Source: Prochilodus magdalenae (taxonomy: Eukaryota > Chordata > Actinopteri > Characiformes > Prochilodontidae). Taken from it: a DNA stretch of 64,000 nucleotides. The translations under genes were made by a program, and so were the position numbers. Of this stretch, positions 1 through 13,200 are shown one piece after another. Numbering within the stretch: position 1 is the first letter of the stretch; every line of letters begins with the position of its first letter. Below the pieces are notes generated by a model. The model did not search any database. It saw only the letters and a program-made list of their open reading frames with translations, and was not told where the DNA came from. Location: NCBI GenBank assembly GCA_024036415.1, contig JAMWET010003876.1, positions 1 through 64,000 of the forward strand, read 5' to 3'.

Positions 1-3000
1 TATCATTTTTGGGACTTATACATGCTAATTTATGCTGCTCTATTCCACACATGTAGGCTGGGATTTAAATGCCCGCCCCTGTGGAAGGATAATTTGAGCA
101 AATTCGTCAACAGAGGGATAAGGACTGGCGATCATGTGTCTTTTGCATTAATTATCATTAATCTTGGGTTACTGACAAAGCATAGGGCAAGATGTTGAAC
201 ACAACGGTTTAGTAAAGCAGTGTTGCTGTGTTTGTGATTTCTAGAAGTGCATGCTCCACTTCCATTTCAGAAGACAGCATGACATTTACTGAGTAAACTG
301 CTTCTAGGAGTGTTTTCTGGGAAGTTCTCTGGACCATACTCCAATATTTACATTATTTTAGAGGTTAATAAATGTAGCAGTTGAGAGCTGACAGTGATAT
401 TTGTCATATTTTAATTGCCACTCAGTGAAGCTCTACTTATCTAAAGCTGTTGGAGTTTCATATTCGTTCTTGTTAAATTGTAGCTGCTGATGTTATTGAT
501 TGGGTTTAGTCCACACGGTGGAATTGTTGTACATGAACCCTTCAAGCAGCACTTTTTGGTCCCATCTACAGCATAAACTATACCCTAAACGCCAAGTTAG
601 AAGAAAAAAGTTCCTCTGTACGCGAAGTAAATGAAACATGGGGGAAAAAGTCTTCTCTGCTGTGTGTATTTATACTGTTAAATATGTAAATGTAGATTTA
701 GGTAGAAGGAAGTATTAAACTAATGTGTGTATTGATGTGATCTGTACACTAATGATTCTCTGGCCTGGCTGCACATTTAAGCATTTTTGGTTATAAATAC
801 CTAAATATCTTAAATACTTAAGTATTGTTACTGTGTATTATTTCCTTTGGAGTACTTTTAGGACAAGAAGGCTTGTCTAGCCATGACTGTGCATTTTTAA
901 CATGGCGTTTTTTCAGTGGTCAGGAAGCATAGGCTTAACTTTATTTATGATAGCTTTGAGTTGTGTTTGTAAGGGCTAACTGTAATATTATATTTGGAAA
1001 GTGTTAAGAATAGATGGTTTAATTAATTTACATAAAGCATTTACATACTTCTCTTAATGTTGTGATGGTCACTAACAGTGAAAAGGCACAGAGGCAAATA
1101 CAATTTTAGGGAAGGAAAAAAATGCTGCACTATTAAAATGTTTGTTCATGAGTGAAAAACTGAAAATATAGGAAACACCAGTTCACATGTGTAAATAACT
1201 TTTATTTCTTTTTTTCCTTTTGATGTAATATTTTAATATTAAGTAATGAGAAGTGTAGTTAAATTAATGGCCACTGCAACTACTAAGGCATTATTAATAA
1301 GGTAATGGGTAAGAGCGCTGAAATGGGCTGACCTTTACAGAACGAGGACTGCAGAAGACTGAAGGCCAACCATAAAATATAATTTTACTAGATCACTAAT
1401 GCTTGACTGAGTGTTTATAGCTACCTTTACTGACTCTTTATTCTGAAGGTTCTATGTGTACTCCTTTGAAATGGGTTTGGCATAAAAAGCAACAGGCCTG
1501 CCAGATTCTTAGACATGCTCTCTAAATGGATAACTATCTCTCAGAGCAAGCCTCCATCAAAGCAGAAAATGTCACAAGTGCTTCCCAGAAACTCAGAACC
1601 TCTCACATCTTTTTCTGGCCAAATTGAGAGATGTCCTTTTGCTATAGCATGAATATGTAAATAATTGAGCAGGCAGGATGCATGTGCTTCCTCAGAAATG
1701 TTGGCTTAGTCATCTGTTTGCATGAGGAAACTCTTGCTCACACACCCCAAACAAACACACGTTTGTTTTATACTGTCTGTGGTGTGCAAAACGCAGCACA
1801 GAGGATTCGCACACACTCTGCACTGCAGGTACACACGCACACCAGAACCATAGAGAGGTTGTGGCTGCTACCACTGCACCTCTGTTAGCATTGAGCCGTA
1901 TGCTGCCAACAGAATTGCGCACGTCCCTCAGTGTTGTAAGAAACGTTAATAATAAGTCATTTGCGGTGCAGCTATTTGTTCATTTTCTCAGTGCACTCTG
2001 CCAGATGGGATTTTTGTTAAGGAAAACAACATGTACCACTTACTTTGCTCAAAAAGAAAAAAGGTATGAATCAAGGGAATCGTGAATTATAAATGAAAAG
2101 ATTAGAGATGTGCTGTTAAAGTAGGTAGGTGCAAAAATACTCAAGTAGTCTGGTAATCATTTGAGATGCCACTATTCTAATACTAATATTGCTCTCTGGC
2201 TACATATGTTTCATTATGCGAAGGCCAGCTATTCAGTGAAAAGAGTAAGTATGTATATCATATTACACTTTGCTGCTTTGAAACACAAGCACCTGAAACG
2301 GGAACCTCGTGACAAGGATGTGACTGAGAAGGCTTAAGATGGCATGCTAACTAGGCAAACAGTTAACATTTAGCATTTAGCATTGTGCTAGTATAGATTT
2401 AGCTGTTCTGAGAGCCTCTATGGATGAAAACCTAACTCTGATGTTTTTCGTGTTTAAACTATTGTTAATGCTTAAAAACTTTATAAGAAATGCTTTTGAA
2501 TTGAACTTGTAAACCAGTGGATTGTGAATGGAATCAAACCTTCTAAACGTATTCTCAAATAGTGCTTCTGCAGTTTCTGACACTGTATCAGATACTGTTA
2601 CATTGGACATTGAGGATTTAGGATGCCTGTTTTTAGCGTAGCATCGAACTTTTGTATGCTTATTAATTTGAACATACCTAGACAATTACCTGCATGTGCC
2701 TTGTTGCCTATTTACATGTGATGAAACATGTCATCACATGTTTCATCATCTTTCTCCCTATTTCCTAAATTTCTTATACAAATATTTCAACCATCATTAG
2801 CCGAAATCTGAAATGAAAGGTTCATTAGGCCTCTTTTTATTAGGCCTGGGCAACAATCAGCAGCTTTTTAAGTTAGGTGGAATTTAGGGATATTTTACAG
2901 CAAACATAAAGACGTGTAGGTGTCTGCAGTTTCTGAAGGTTTCTGAACATGTTATCCAAATCAATACACTTGTGATCAACAAGACACATGAGCTGTTTTG

Positions 3001-6000
3001 ACAGAGTGTTGTATTTTGTCATGCACTGGGCAGCATGCCCTGGAGTCAGCAAGTTCTGATATGGAGCAACAGCTGTGTGCACGCGAGCCGCTTGCCTCTG
3101 TAGAGCTCCGCACAAACCTTGCCATATTACACACATTCACTCAGACATGCTTTCGATACAAAATGTCTTGGTGGTCCTCCACTGTATCCGGATAGAGTAT
3201 TTTGGCTCTTTAGGCATCTTTTTGTGTGTTTAAGTTCGGTATTAATGCTTATTTGCTGTTAATTGTTATTTACTATTATTGTTTTGCCCCGTCATCTACC
3301 CCGCATTCTGCCAGTATGCTTTTATTTAGTGTTCCTTTGTTTGTCTTGTGGGTTTGTCTTGTATTTAAAAATTTTCCCTTTTCCTGTTGCTCTGTTTACT
3401 GCTGTCTGTAGGAATGTGCTTCTCCATTAACTGAAGTTCTTGTATTTTGGACTTCTCTTTTACAAATGGCAGTAAACATACCTTACATCTTAAAACTGGT
3501 ATAGTGTGTTATAGTTGCTTTTCACTGGACCTGCAAGGTCAGTGGCGCTGCCCATCATCTTTTGTATTAAACGGTTATTTGTTAAACTACTGTAGAAATT
3601 GTGCTGTTTCAGAAATACATGAGCTCAGCTGTATTACAACTTATCAATCGATACTTTGAGTCCAGCTGAGCCAACTGATTAATAGCAAGCCTGTCACTTC
3701 AATACTGATGCTGGGACACTAATCTAAATGCATACACTTTAAAATCTGAAAAACCATAGATCTCCAGTGTACCATCTACCATACCTGACTCCATATTCCA
3801 TTTACTTTCTGGGAGAGAAATGTCTCTTGGTATTAAAATGTCTGTAAGAGCGATTCTCACTAATGTATCTGGACTTTTACTTGACCTACTTAAGTTTTCT
3901 GATTTAATTATGAGCAAAGGCTTGGTTGTTATTGTTGGTTGTTATAAATGTTCTAATGGATTCAAATGAATACATTATATATCTATCATAAACAAAGAAG
4001 AAACTGTATTCATAGAGGGTCCCATGACTACGTTTGAGCCCTCTGGATAACAAGTACTGGAGGTTTATTCTTCACCAGTCAGCACTGTGGAAACTGCATC
4101 CATAAATCATCAAACCTCTAAACATGGGCAGAATCATAGACAAAACCATGCTGAATAATGAATTGTCTTTTTTTTTTTTTTTCCTCCACTTTTGTCTGCT
4201 TTTGGTTTTAGCAAAAAACTCTTTTCCTGTTTCACTTGTACCCACATGTGAAAATCACACTTGCTTGGACGTAGTGGCCTCCTTTAAGTACATTGAGCTC
4301 TGTGTTTAGCTTCACAGTTCACTTCTCTCAGCACGACCCAGCCTGTCCCTTAACCTTCACAGTGACTCAAAAGCCCACAATCATGTTGTAGTAGAAGGCT
4401 TTGCTCAGGAAAGTGCCCGGTGCAGTGCAGTAAGCCACTTCACGCTTCATTTGAATTCAGTTTTCAGGGTGACTTTCACTCTGTGACTTCGAAAAATCAC
4501 TGACTGCAGGAGCTTTGGAAGGCTACAACACGCACTGTGCCCTTAAGCACTATGCGAGGGAGAGAGAGAGAGCGAGAGCAAGACTTTTGCTCAGATTCTG
4601 CTCCTGCTTTCCAATCTGGCCTGTTAACAAACCTGATTATACATTCATATACTGCAGCCAGCCAAGGGCAAACATATGTTTTGTATAGCCTACTAATTTC
4701 CTGCTATCAGGCTTGTTTCCTCTCTGATTTGGCTCAGTAGAGCTGTAATCTGAGCCTGCGCACTGACCATAGCAGAGCTGTCTGCAGGTGAGAGAGTTAC
4801 ACCGCTGCTCTTGTTTACGTCATCTCAAAGATAAATGTACACAAGGGTCCTGAAGTAGGAAATCAAACAGCACTGCTCAGACAGTCTGTTTTTATTGTGA
4901 TGTGACAAACTCAGATTACCCTGGGGTAGTTCCTCGCTGCATATTTTTGTTGTGTCAGCCAGGAAAACACTGATCAGCTCATTAGCAAGTCCAAGTGGAG
5001 GTATTGGAGCAGAGTATTGGAGCAGAGAAACCACTGAAATGACCCCAGCAGGGAACCTCTGATCTAGCAGAGGTATGCTGAGCACTGTGGCATTCTCTCT
5101 TGTGCCCACTCTAACTGTGGTGAAGCTTTCAATCATAAGGAAAACGCTGCTTAAGAATTGTATTTGTTATCAGTGTTGTTGACATTTCAGTTTGAATGCT
5201 GGTGCTGTAATAGAAGTCAAAAGCAGGCAGCTTCTGGCAGCACTTGCAGTATGGCAGTCAAATTAATCAGCATTTGGCTGCCAGTTACATAACGCACACC
5301 CTGCTGTGCTGTATTTTTAAATTAATGCTACAAATAGGATTTGACTGTGTGATAATAATATACAGCATGTCATGTGAAGTCAGATTTTGTCAGGATTTAT
5401 TTGAGAGTTTCTAATGAGTTGCCAGTCTAAGAAAAAAAATTCTCTCTGCTGTGTACAGGGACCGGTTGCACCAGCTGTTTATGTACAGTCAAATGTAGAC
5501 CAGTTATACTGCAGGTTCATGTTAACGCATTGTGCCACACAATCTAGTTTCTAAGCTGAGATTAATAGTTACTAATTATTTATATGATAAGCAGGTTTAA
5601 GTATTCGCCAAATCAAACCACATGGGGCTTATTTAGGTTAACTAAGGTAACCTAAATTTTTTTTTTTTTTTTCTTCAGCTCTGACCATGGTCCTGGTTTT
5701 AACTCCAAAACAGACTTGCTTGTTGGCTGATCAGAAGCAGTCCTGTACATTGGTTTTGCATTCAGTTGTTGCCAGGGCAAATTTAAGAATGAACAAACAA
5801 TGATTACAGGCATTTAATTTTATTCGGTTCCACTTTTTCTGTAGATTGCTCCCATTGAATACTAATGCTGACTCGGGGAGTTCATAGATCAGTTCTGAAA
5901 ATGATGTCAATGTGACATACACACATTGTTTGCTAGTACATGATTTAAGGGTTGGTAAAGCAACTAAATGTAGTAGAATAATAACTTAAAGCTGTCTTAA

Positions 6001-6326
6001 ATAATCTTAATTAAGGATGCAGCAGAGACTTCACATAGTTGACCCAGTTCTGCTGATGTATGGACGTTGCTTGTTATACTGGTGTTGCAAGAAGCTGAAC
6101 GGCAAGTCATTTGGTCGGTTAAGGAGCCAGATCTATGTGTGACAACTATGAGCAAAAATGAATGAGATGTATAAATAGCACGCTTAAGGAATTGAGTGCT
6201 TCAGTTTGCACAAATGATTATGGATTATGCTACATGCTTTGACTAGGAGTTGCTCTCTAATACAGTGCATTTCACTTCTGTATAACATCATCCTCTTATG
6301 CCTGTCCCGTTCTTTCTCTTTTTCAG
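1..6326 (+). other. usp24: usp24 5' intron (no coding exon seen)
   Basis: No exon with splice sites and recognisable protein was found here. The first usp24 exon in the window opens at 6327 with the AG of a pyrimidine-rich acceptor, and its protein matches the region just after the glycine-rich N-terminal stretch of human USP24. This stretch is therefore the intron, or part of it, that follows the upstream exon or exons encoding the start codon and UBA domain. The base composition is AT-rich. The short open frames here have no domain signature or splice context. The only structure I see is a 13-bp-stem palindrome at 2719-2748. Regulatory elements may be present but cannot be called from sequence alone. 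Confidence 0.7.
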
Positions 6327-8772
6327 AGGAGTAATGACGAGAATGGGAACTGTTCTGGGGGCAGTATGGAGTTCCCCACCACTAACCTGTATGAGCTTGA
6401 GAGCAGGGTGTTCACTGATCACTGGTCGATCCCTTACAAGAGAGAGGAATCACTCGGCAAGTGCCTCATCGCCTCCACCAGCCTCGCCCGACTGGGTAAG
6501 ACTGCACCGCGTGTGTTTGCAAGTTTTCAAAACAAAAATGTCTTGGTTTTGTAGGAAAGCAGACCAGAATCAGATCAAACAAAATGTCTCAAGTGCTTAT
6601 GGGATAAATGTGTTACCTCATGTCCCGACTTTGTATGGAAACAAGTGAGTCTGTGTGTGGGTGTATGGGTGTGGCTGATCTTTTTTCATTCTTTGTCTGC
6701 AGGCCTGGCTGATGCAGATGAGAACTGTAAGAGGTTCATGGACAGATGCATGCCTGAGGCCTTCAAAAAGGTGTGCACATAATACTAAGACCCGGTACAT
6801 ATCGCCGCTGTCCAAAGAAAAACAAGCTTTTGTTGGTATTTCATTTTCAGAAAAATAGAATAGAAGTTGTCATTTGTATTGTGTAAACATTTCATGATGA
6901 ATGGAGCAAAAATAGCTTGAAATGAAATCTCTTTACCTTGGCTGTATTGTTTTGCCTTCTACAGTAAAGGTTTTAGGAGATACTTGGTTTTCTTTAGACA
7001 GCGGTGATACACTAACTAATACAAGTTTTTCTTGAGCATGACTAAGAAGGTTTTTTTTTTTTTTTTTACTCATAGGGTGTTCCTCATCCTACATGCTGAG
7101 TAGCCTCTTAGTCAATATTTCCAATAACTGCAACAAAATATGTGACGGTGCCACAGTGAAGCCTGCTTAAACTAAAGGCACTGATTAGAGACACTAAACT
7201 GTATTAGCATAGTTTTGGAACATTCAGTTATCATTTAATCTAGGGAATAACACAGCAAGTAACCCAGATCAAATGTAGTCTACATTAGAGCGAGCCTGTT
7301 AACTTGCTTACTGTCATTGAACTGCGAATGTGGTCTTAGATTAAGTGACAAAAAAATGTCACCAACTTTTATTGTAATAATTAAAGTTAAATTATTGCCA
7401 TCACTGCAGAATATTCTGCTCCATTTTGTTGTAGTTTTTCCTTTAACTGACAGAAATGCTTAGATATGGCTGTGATTGACTTGAGAGCCTGTTTTTTGTA
7501 AACATTCAGTTGTTAGCAGTTGCTCTAATTTAGACCACCTTTACTCCTAATTGGTTCTTATTCCCTCCCTCCCACTTTTTGACCTTCTGTTTCATTCTCT
7601 CCTGTAGTTGTTGACATCGAGTGCGGTGCATAAATGGGGGACAGAGATTCATGAAGGCATCTACAACATGTTGATGCTGCTGGTGGAGCTGGTGGCAGAA
7701 AGAGTCAAACAGGACCCTATTCCTATTGGGCTCATGGGAGTATTGACCATGGTGAGACATGCTTATGGAGCAAGAGGATTTCAGTTAATGTGACTAAAAG
7801 GGTCAAAAAAAGGTCATACATACTGCCCAGAGAGAGAGAAGTGCTGTTGCTAATGTTAAATCACATAAGAATCACAAGGTAAAACATTCCTAACAGGTTT
7901 CACCGGTCATCTCAAGAATGTGGACATTTGAGACATACTGAAATGCTCCGGTTAGATTTGTTGTCATGTAACAGGAACTGTGCTGTTTCTTAAGCAGCTT
8001 TAAGGGTGGTAACACTGTCATAATGTGAGGCCTGTTTTTCCTGGAATGATGTGTGGTATAAATTTGTGTAATCACAGTTACTAAATTAGATTACTTGTGT
8101 TACACGTATCTCTGAGAAAACAAAATAAATTCAATGTAATTCATTCTATATCCTGCATTTTAACGATATTGATGATATTGATGATCAGTGCTTGTTCGTA
8201 ATTGGAATGCATGTGGCATTGGCATGCATTTTCTGGGACAGCTGACCATGTGAATATAAGTGGCACAGTACAGTGGTGAGAAGTGCTGTACAGTCTGTGA
8301 ACAATCTATCAAAGCATCTGGTAACACGAATATGAAACTATGGGCCAGATATCCCTAATCTGAGGAAGAGACCCAAATTTTTAATGTACATTATTCACAT
8401 TCTCTGTCTCTCTCTCTCTTTCTCTATCTCTCTCGCTCTCTCTCAGGCATTTAACCCTGATAACGAGTATCACTTTAAGAACCGTATGAAGGCGAGTCAG
8501 AGGAACTGGGCTGAGGTGTTTGGGGAGGACAGCATGTTTGCCGTCTCTCCCAGCTCTACCTACCAGAAGGTGATCTATTCTCTTTATACCATTTGCATTT
8601 TAGCCAGCTCTCTGCGGCCTGTGTGTATATTCCCCTTGGTCTCTTGATCAGATAAAAAAAAATTCACTCTGTCAAAGGTTAGACAACTGGTTTCTAGTTT
8701 CTTGTCTTTCATAGGTGTGGTATGTATAATGCTGAGAGTATGACTCTGCAGTGATGCTGACTGACAGGAAAT

Positions 8773-8805
<33 letters not shown>

Positions 8806-10209
8806 CACGTACATAGGACACCTGCTTTGTGGTCTGTTTTCTGAATCTGCTGTATTTCTGGTTTCAGTTCTTCCATTTCTGTGTCACTCACAAAATAATG
8901 ACTCAAAATAGTATCTGGCTAAAAATAACTACCAGATATACTTTCAGTATAAAAACAGAAGGTTAGGCTGTATACTTCTAATTTTTTAATCATTTTCGTG
9001 TAACATGCAGGCTAAAGTTTAGTAGTGTGGACCATTACTTGTGGCACCAACATAACACCATTTGAAAGTTACATACACAGAAAGTACCAGTGACGATTTT
9101 AATTAAGTACATACATTTATTAAATTGCTGAACATGTCGGGACCCACCTCTAGTTTGTACAGTTATATAAAAACTGATCAGGTGTTTGCTATTATGTGAT
9201 TACCAGTGGTTGACAGTAATGAAGTTAATCTAATTGGTTACTGTACTGAAGAGCGAAGTGAGCACACTAATCAGAGTACAGTACAGTTGTTTTGAGTTTA
9301 TTTTGATCTGTTGGACAGAGCTTGGTTCTACCTAATGGATATTGTTCTCCTTCAGTGTTTTGTGCTTATGATAATGTTAATAGACGTTAGAGTCAGACTA
9401 ATTAATGACATGCTATTAGAAGTTTAGTAGACCGAGAGTGACACTAGAGTCTCCTCACCTAAAATGAGTTGATTAAGAGTCTTGATATACAAATAATAGT
9501 AGGACTTTGGGCTGTAATAAAATAAGCTTCTTTTACTTTCCATAGTTAAGTACATTTGCAGGTAAATACTTTGTACATTTACTCAAGCGGAGGTTTAAAG
9601 GGAGGAACTTTTACTGGAGGAATATATAACTTTGGGTGTTTTTACTAGGTGTTTTGTACTTCATTTAACACTGGTTACTCATGAAAAATACAAAAACGAG
9701 CGCAATGGATTAGTGCAGTGATTTGATGTTTGCTTTTGTTGTGTTTGTTTGCAGGAGCCGCATGGCTGGCTGGTAGACCTTGTGAATCGGGTAAGAAATC
9801 ATGTGTTTTAATCATGTTTATGAATATTGCTGTTTAATACTGCTTTGTGTTTGATTTAAGGTTAGTTATTAGAAATAATTGTGGATTATATCTCTGAGTT
9901 TGTGAAACACAATGAGATTAAATGTAGCATTAGTTCTTTTTTTTTTTTTTTTTAAGCATTAGAGTGCCAATTGAGAATTCATTGGACAATCCATTAAGAA
10001 CACAAACAACACAAGCCCCAGGAAAAGAAGGAAATGAGCCTCTCTCATATGCAGCCAAGATTTGGGCATAAGAGATGATGTAAATCAATACAAATATTAA
10101 AATATAACAGTGCATCTAAATGTCTCTCTTTTTCTCTCTGCAGTTTGGAGAAATGGGTGGCTTCACAGCCATTCAGAGCAAGCTTAACCAGGAAGAAATG
10201 GAAATTGGG
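6327..10209 (+). CDS. usp24: usp24 exons 1-6 of the window (N-terminal region)
   Basis: Exons: 6327-6495, 6703-6770, 7608-7751, 8447-8569, 9755-9790, 10144-10209. They encode in-window residues 1-202. Recognisable pieces are [61 protein letters not shown] and [14 protein letters not shown], all close to human USP24. The fifth exon is only 36 nt ([12 protein letters not shown]). The acceptor of 8447 follows a long CT run. The 6327 exon has no start codon in frame that could serve as a true N-terminus, so the protein begins upstream. All donors are GT. Intron 10210-14289, at about 4.1 kb, is the longest within the coding part and separates this block from the next. Confidence 0.95.
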
Positions 10210-13200
10210 GTAAGGATGGCACCAACCTAAAAACATGTATTGGTATCAGGCAAATAGCAGAAAATGTTGGATGGTGTCAGACTAAAAGCTGTGTATTTCT
10301 TCCTGTGGTGTGTTAGAGGCGGTGAGCATCATATCCTGTCTTTAGTGAAGTGCTTCAATTACAAAATAGCTCATTAAATCTTGCTCTTGATAAATATTTG
10401 ATCATCTCTCGGGCTACATCCACATTACCAGGCTGAAGTGGAACAATTCCAATTAATGCCCTACAGTAACACCAGTGTAGATGCACAAATCTGATTGAGC
10501 GATGAGGCTTGTAATGTAAATGTAACCTATGGATTTGATTTACTAAACCTTTTGTAGCGGTTTCAGGCACAGGTAGGGCACCTCTCTGGGTGTGATCTAT
10601 AAAACTGTCAAGCTTGACCTAAACACAGTATTTAGGAGCCATCAACTTTTTTCCACACCCTTGTGAATCTGCGAACCGTGCTAAAAATGGGCGGAGGTCA
10701 CTAACTAGCCTTTGCTTTTGTCTTGAGCTTAATGGCACCACCGTTTAATTGTTTCTCCTAAAGGGAGCTCCACAGATTAGTAATCAGTACTATGTGCGTT
10801 TTTTGTACTTGGCTATAGTCTTGGTGAACCGAACAATAATTTCAGGAATTTTTGTGGCCCAAGCAAGCTACATGTTGTGTTTTAATGCATGTGCCCAGCC
10901 CAGGTTTTGTAGGGAGGGTTAGTATACTTATTTATAGTGCATTGTTTTCAAATGAAGTTATGTTTTCCACAGCTTAGACTAAGGCTCAATAGCATTTTTT
11001 CCTTCATTCCAGAAAAACCATATCGTGATGTAAGCAAATCTGGCTGGCAAAATTTTGAATGAATGATTCATGACCATAGTGCTTGAGCAGGGGAGAGAGA
11101 GAGAGAGAGAAAGAGAGAGAAAAAGGGGAGGGGTACAGGATATAGAGAGAGTAGAAAGTGCAGGAAAGGTTCACTGAGGGCAGAGATTCAATTATGCTGT
11201 ATGTGCTAAATATCTTAAAATGTGTTTATTCCTGAAAAGGAAGGCATCCTCTTTTAAATAGAGAAAGGTACGAAGAAGAGAGGAACGACTGGAAGATAAA
11301 CATGTGCGTCAAAGCCAGTTATTGGTGCCTCTACAAATCCATTTAGCATTTCTTGGGCGTGTTCTAGCTGTATCATTTTCGATGGCGAGTAGGAGAGGAA
11401 GAGGAAGGGGAATTGAAAGATGCGTCTGGTGTGGGTGTTTGTCATGTTGGTTTCATGATTTAGAGATTTAAATCACTTGCCATAGACCTCTGTCTGTTTT
11501 TGATCTGAATCTTTTCCCAGCACTGCTCCTCCAAGTTAGGTGTATGTCTTTTTTTTGCTATAAACAGTTATTATTTTCTGATCTTTTCATGTACTTTACT
11601 GCACTACATCAAATCATGCACAAATAAATATAGTCTATCATCTAGAATTACTATTTTAATCTTGCCCTGTCTTAAAATCTGATTTTCGTTTGAAACGATT
11701 AAGAAAAAAAAACATGAACAAAAATTATACGAACTGCAAAATATACAAAAAATTCAGTTTGCAATGTATGTAAAATGGAGTTGCTGGTGTAATTTTCATC
11801 AGCATGATGAAGTTGCTCTTTCTACATAGATAGTAGGCTTTATGCTGGTATATTTCTGTATTACTTTTTCAATTAAATGTCTTATTAAGAATATAGGTTA
11901 GGGATGCAGTAATAATGGTCGATGCAGATTACCAATACTCTTCATGTCTTTTTTTTCATGTCCACATTTACATGTTTTGATATTATAAAGAAGAGTGACA
12001 TTTATTTCTACATATAAATGCTACATTTGAAATTAAATAATATCAAGGGTCACACAATCATTAGCTAGACACGGACAAGTTTCATGAAAGATATTACCCA
12101 GATATATATCTATATATACAGCGATCAGTCGCAACATTAAAACCATCTCAAAGCATCTACAGGTTTTATTTGAGAGGTGGATCATTCTCAGCACTGCAGT
12201 GACACTGATGGGGTGGTGATGTGTTAGTGTGTGTTGTGCTGGTATGTGTGGATTAGACAGCGCAGTGCTGCTGGAGTAGTAAACACCTCAGTGTTGCTGC
12301 TGGACTGAGAAGAGTCTACCAACCAAAACTATCCAGCCAACAGCATCTTAAAAAAGTAACTTAATGAAATTGGCAGATTCTAATGACATGGTTCTCTCGA
12401 TCAGTATTGGCACCTCCCTAATTTGTAGAGTTTAGTGACTGGTGTTAGCATGGCAGCAGCCCACTTCCCATCTCCTATGAGGATCCTACAGAGGTTCAGA
12501 CAGGCTGGGGTCGCCCCCCTCTGTGCGTCGGCCTAAATGCGCCCTCTTGTTAGTGGCCTGTAAAGCCGCCTTGTCTTGGGTTCCGCCCGCTCGCTTTTTG
12601 ATGGCAGGCATTAGCATGTGCTGAGCGCCGCGGCAGGGAAATAGCACAGTGACAGGGAAAAGATGCTTTGATTTAAGATTTGCATGTGAATGACTGTGAC
12701 ACAGGAACAGGATGAAGGAGGCGAGCCTTTGGAGGGAGCACGTTTTTCTACTGCTACACCTGACCTGCTGTAGCCACGCTACTATGCTGCTGGCTCACTG
12801 CCAAGCCTGCTGAGTGACTCTGCAAGCAGGGAGTTTTCTTCCAAAGCGAAGCCAACAGGCAGGACGCACAGTGCTGAAGGGAATGAAGAGGAGAATAGAT
12901 GGAGGAAGCTCCCTCTTCTCCTCCCCCCATGCTCCTTCATTTATTCCTACTCTGCAAACGGAAGAGAAGTCATTTAATCCCGAACAGAGGAGTGATTCAT
13001 TCCGGCTCTGTCTCTCTGCTTCTTCTGTTTCTGTCTGCCTGGCGTTAGAGTGTGTGCGTGCTCTTCCATATTAGTGAAAGTGCGTGTCATCATGAGAACG
13101 AGACCCTGTTTGATTTGGCCATCAAAGCACGTATTAGAGACGAGGTCCTGGTGATCTTAATATTAGGGTACCTGTGAAAAAGTCAGCATAAAGGTCTTGA

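Noticed and set aside
6298..6648. 116-codon open frame starting with ATG over usp24 exon 1 of the window
   Set aside because: It is in the wrong frame for the conserved [13 protein letters not shown] text and runs through the intron; the real exon has no start codon of its own.
7001..7140. Possible RNA gene or terminator at T-rich tracts in usp24 introns
   Set aside because: Poly-T runs of 12-18 nt are common in these introns and none is preceded by an RNA polymerase III box A/B pair or a tRNA-like fold.
12814..13074. 86-codon open frame in usp24 intron 6
   Set aside because: Serine-rich without recognisable homology, splice sites or codon pattern like the neighbouring exons; treated as chance.
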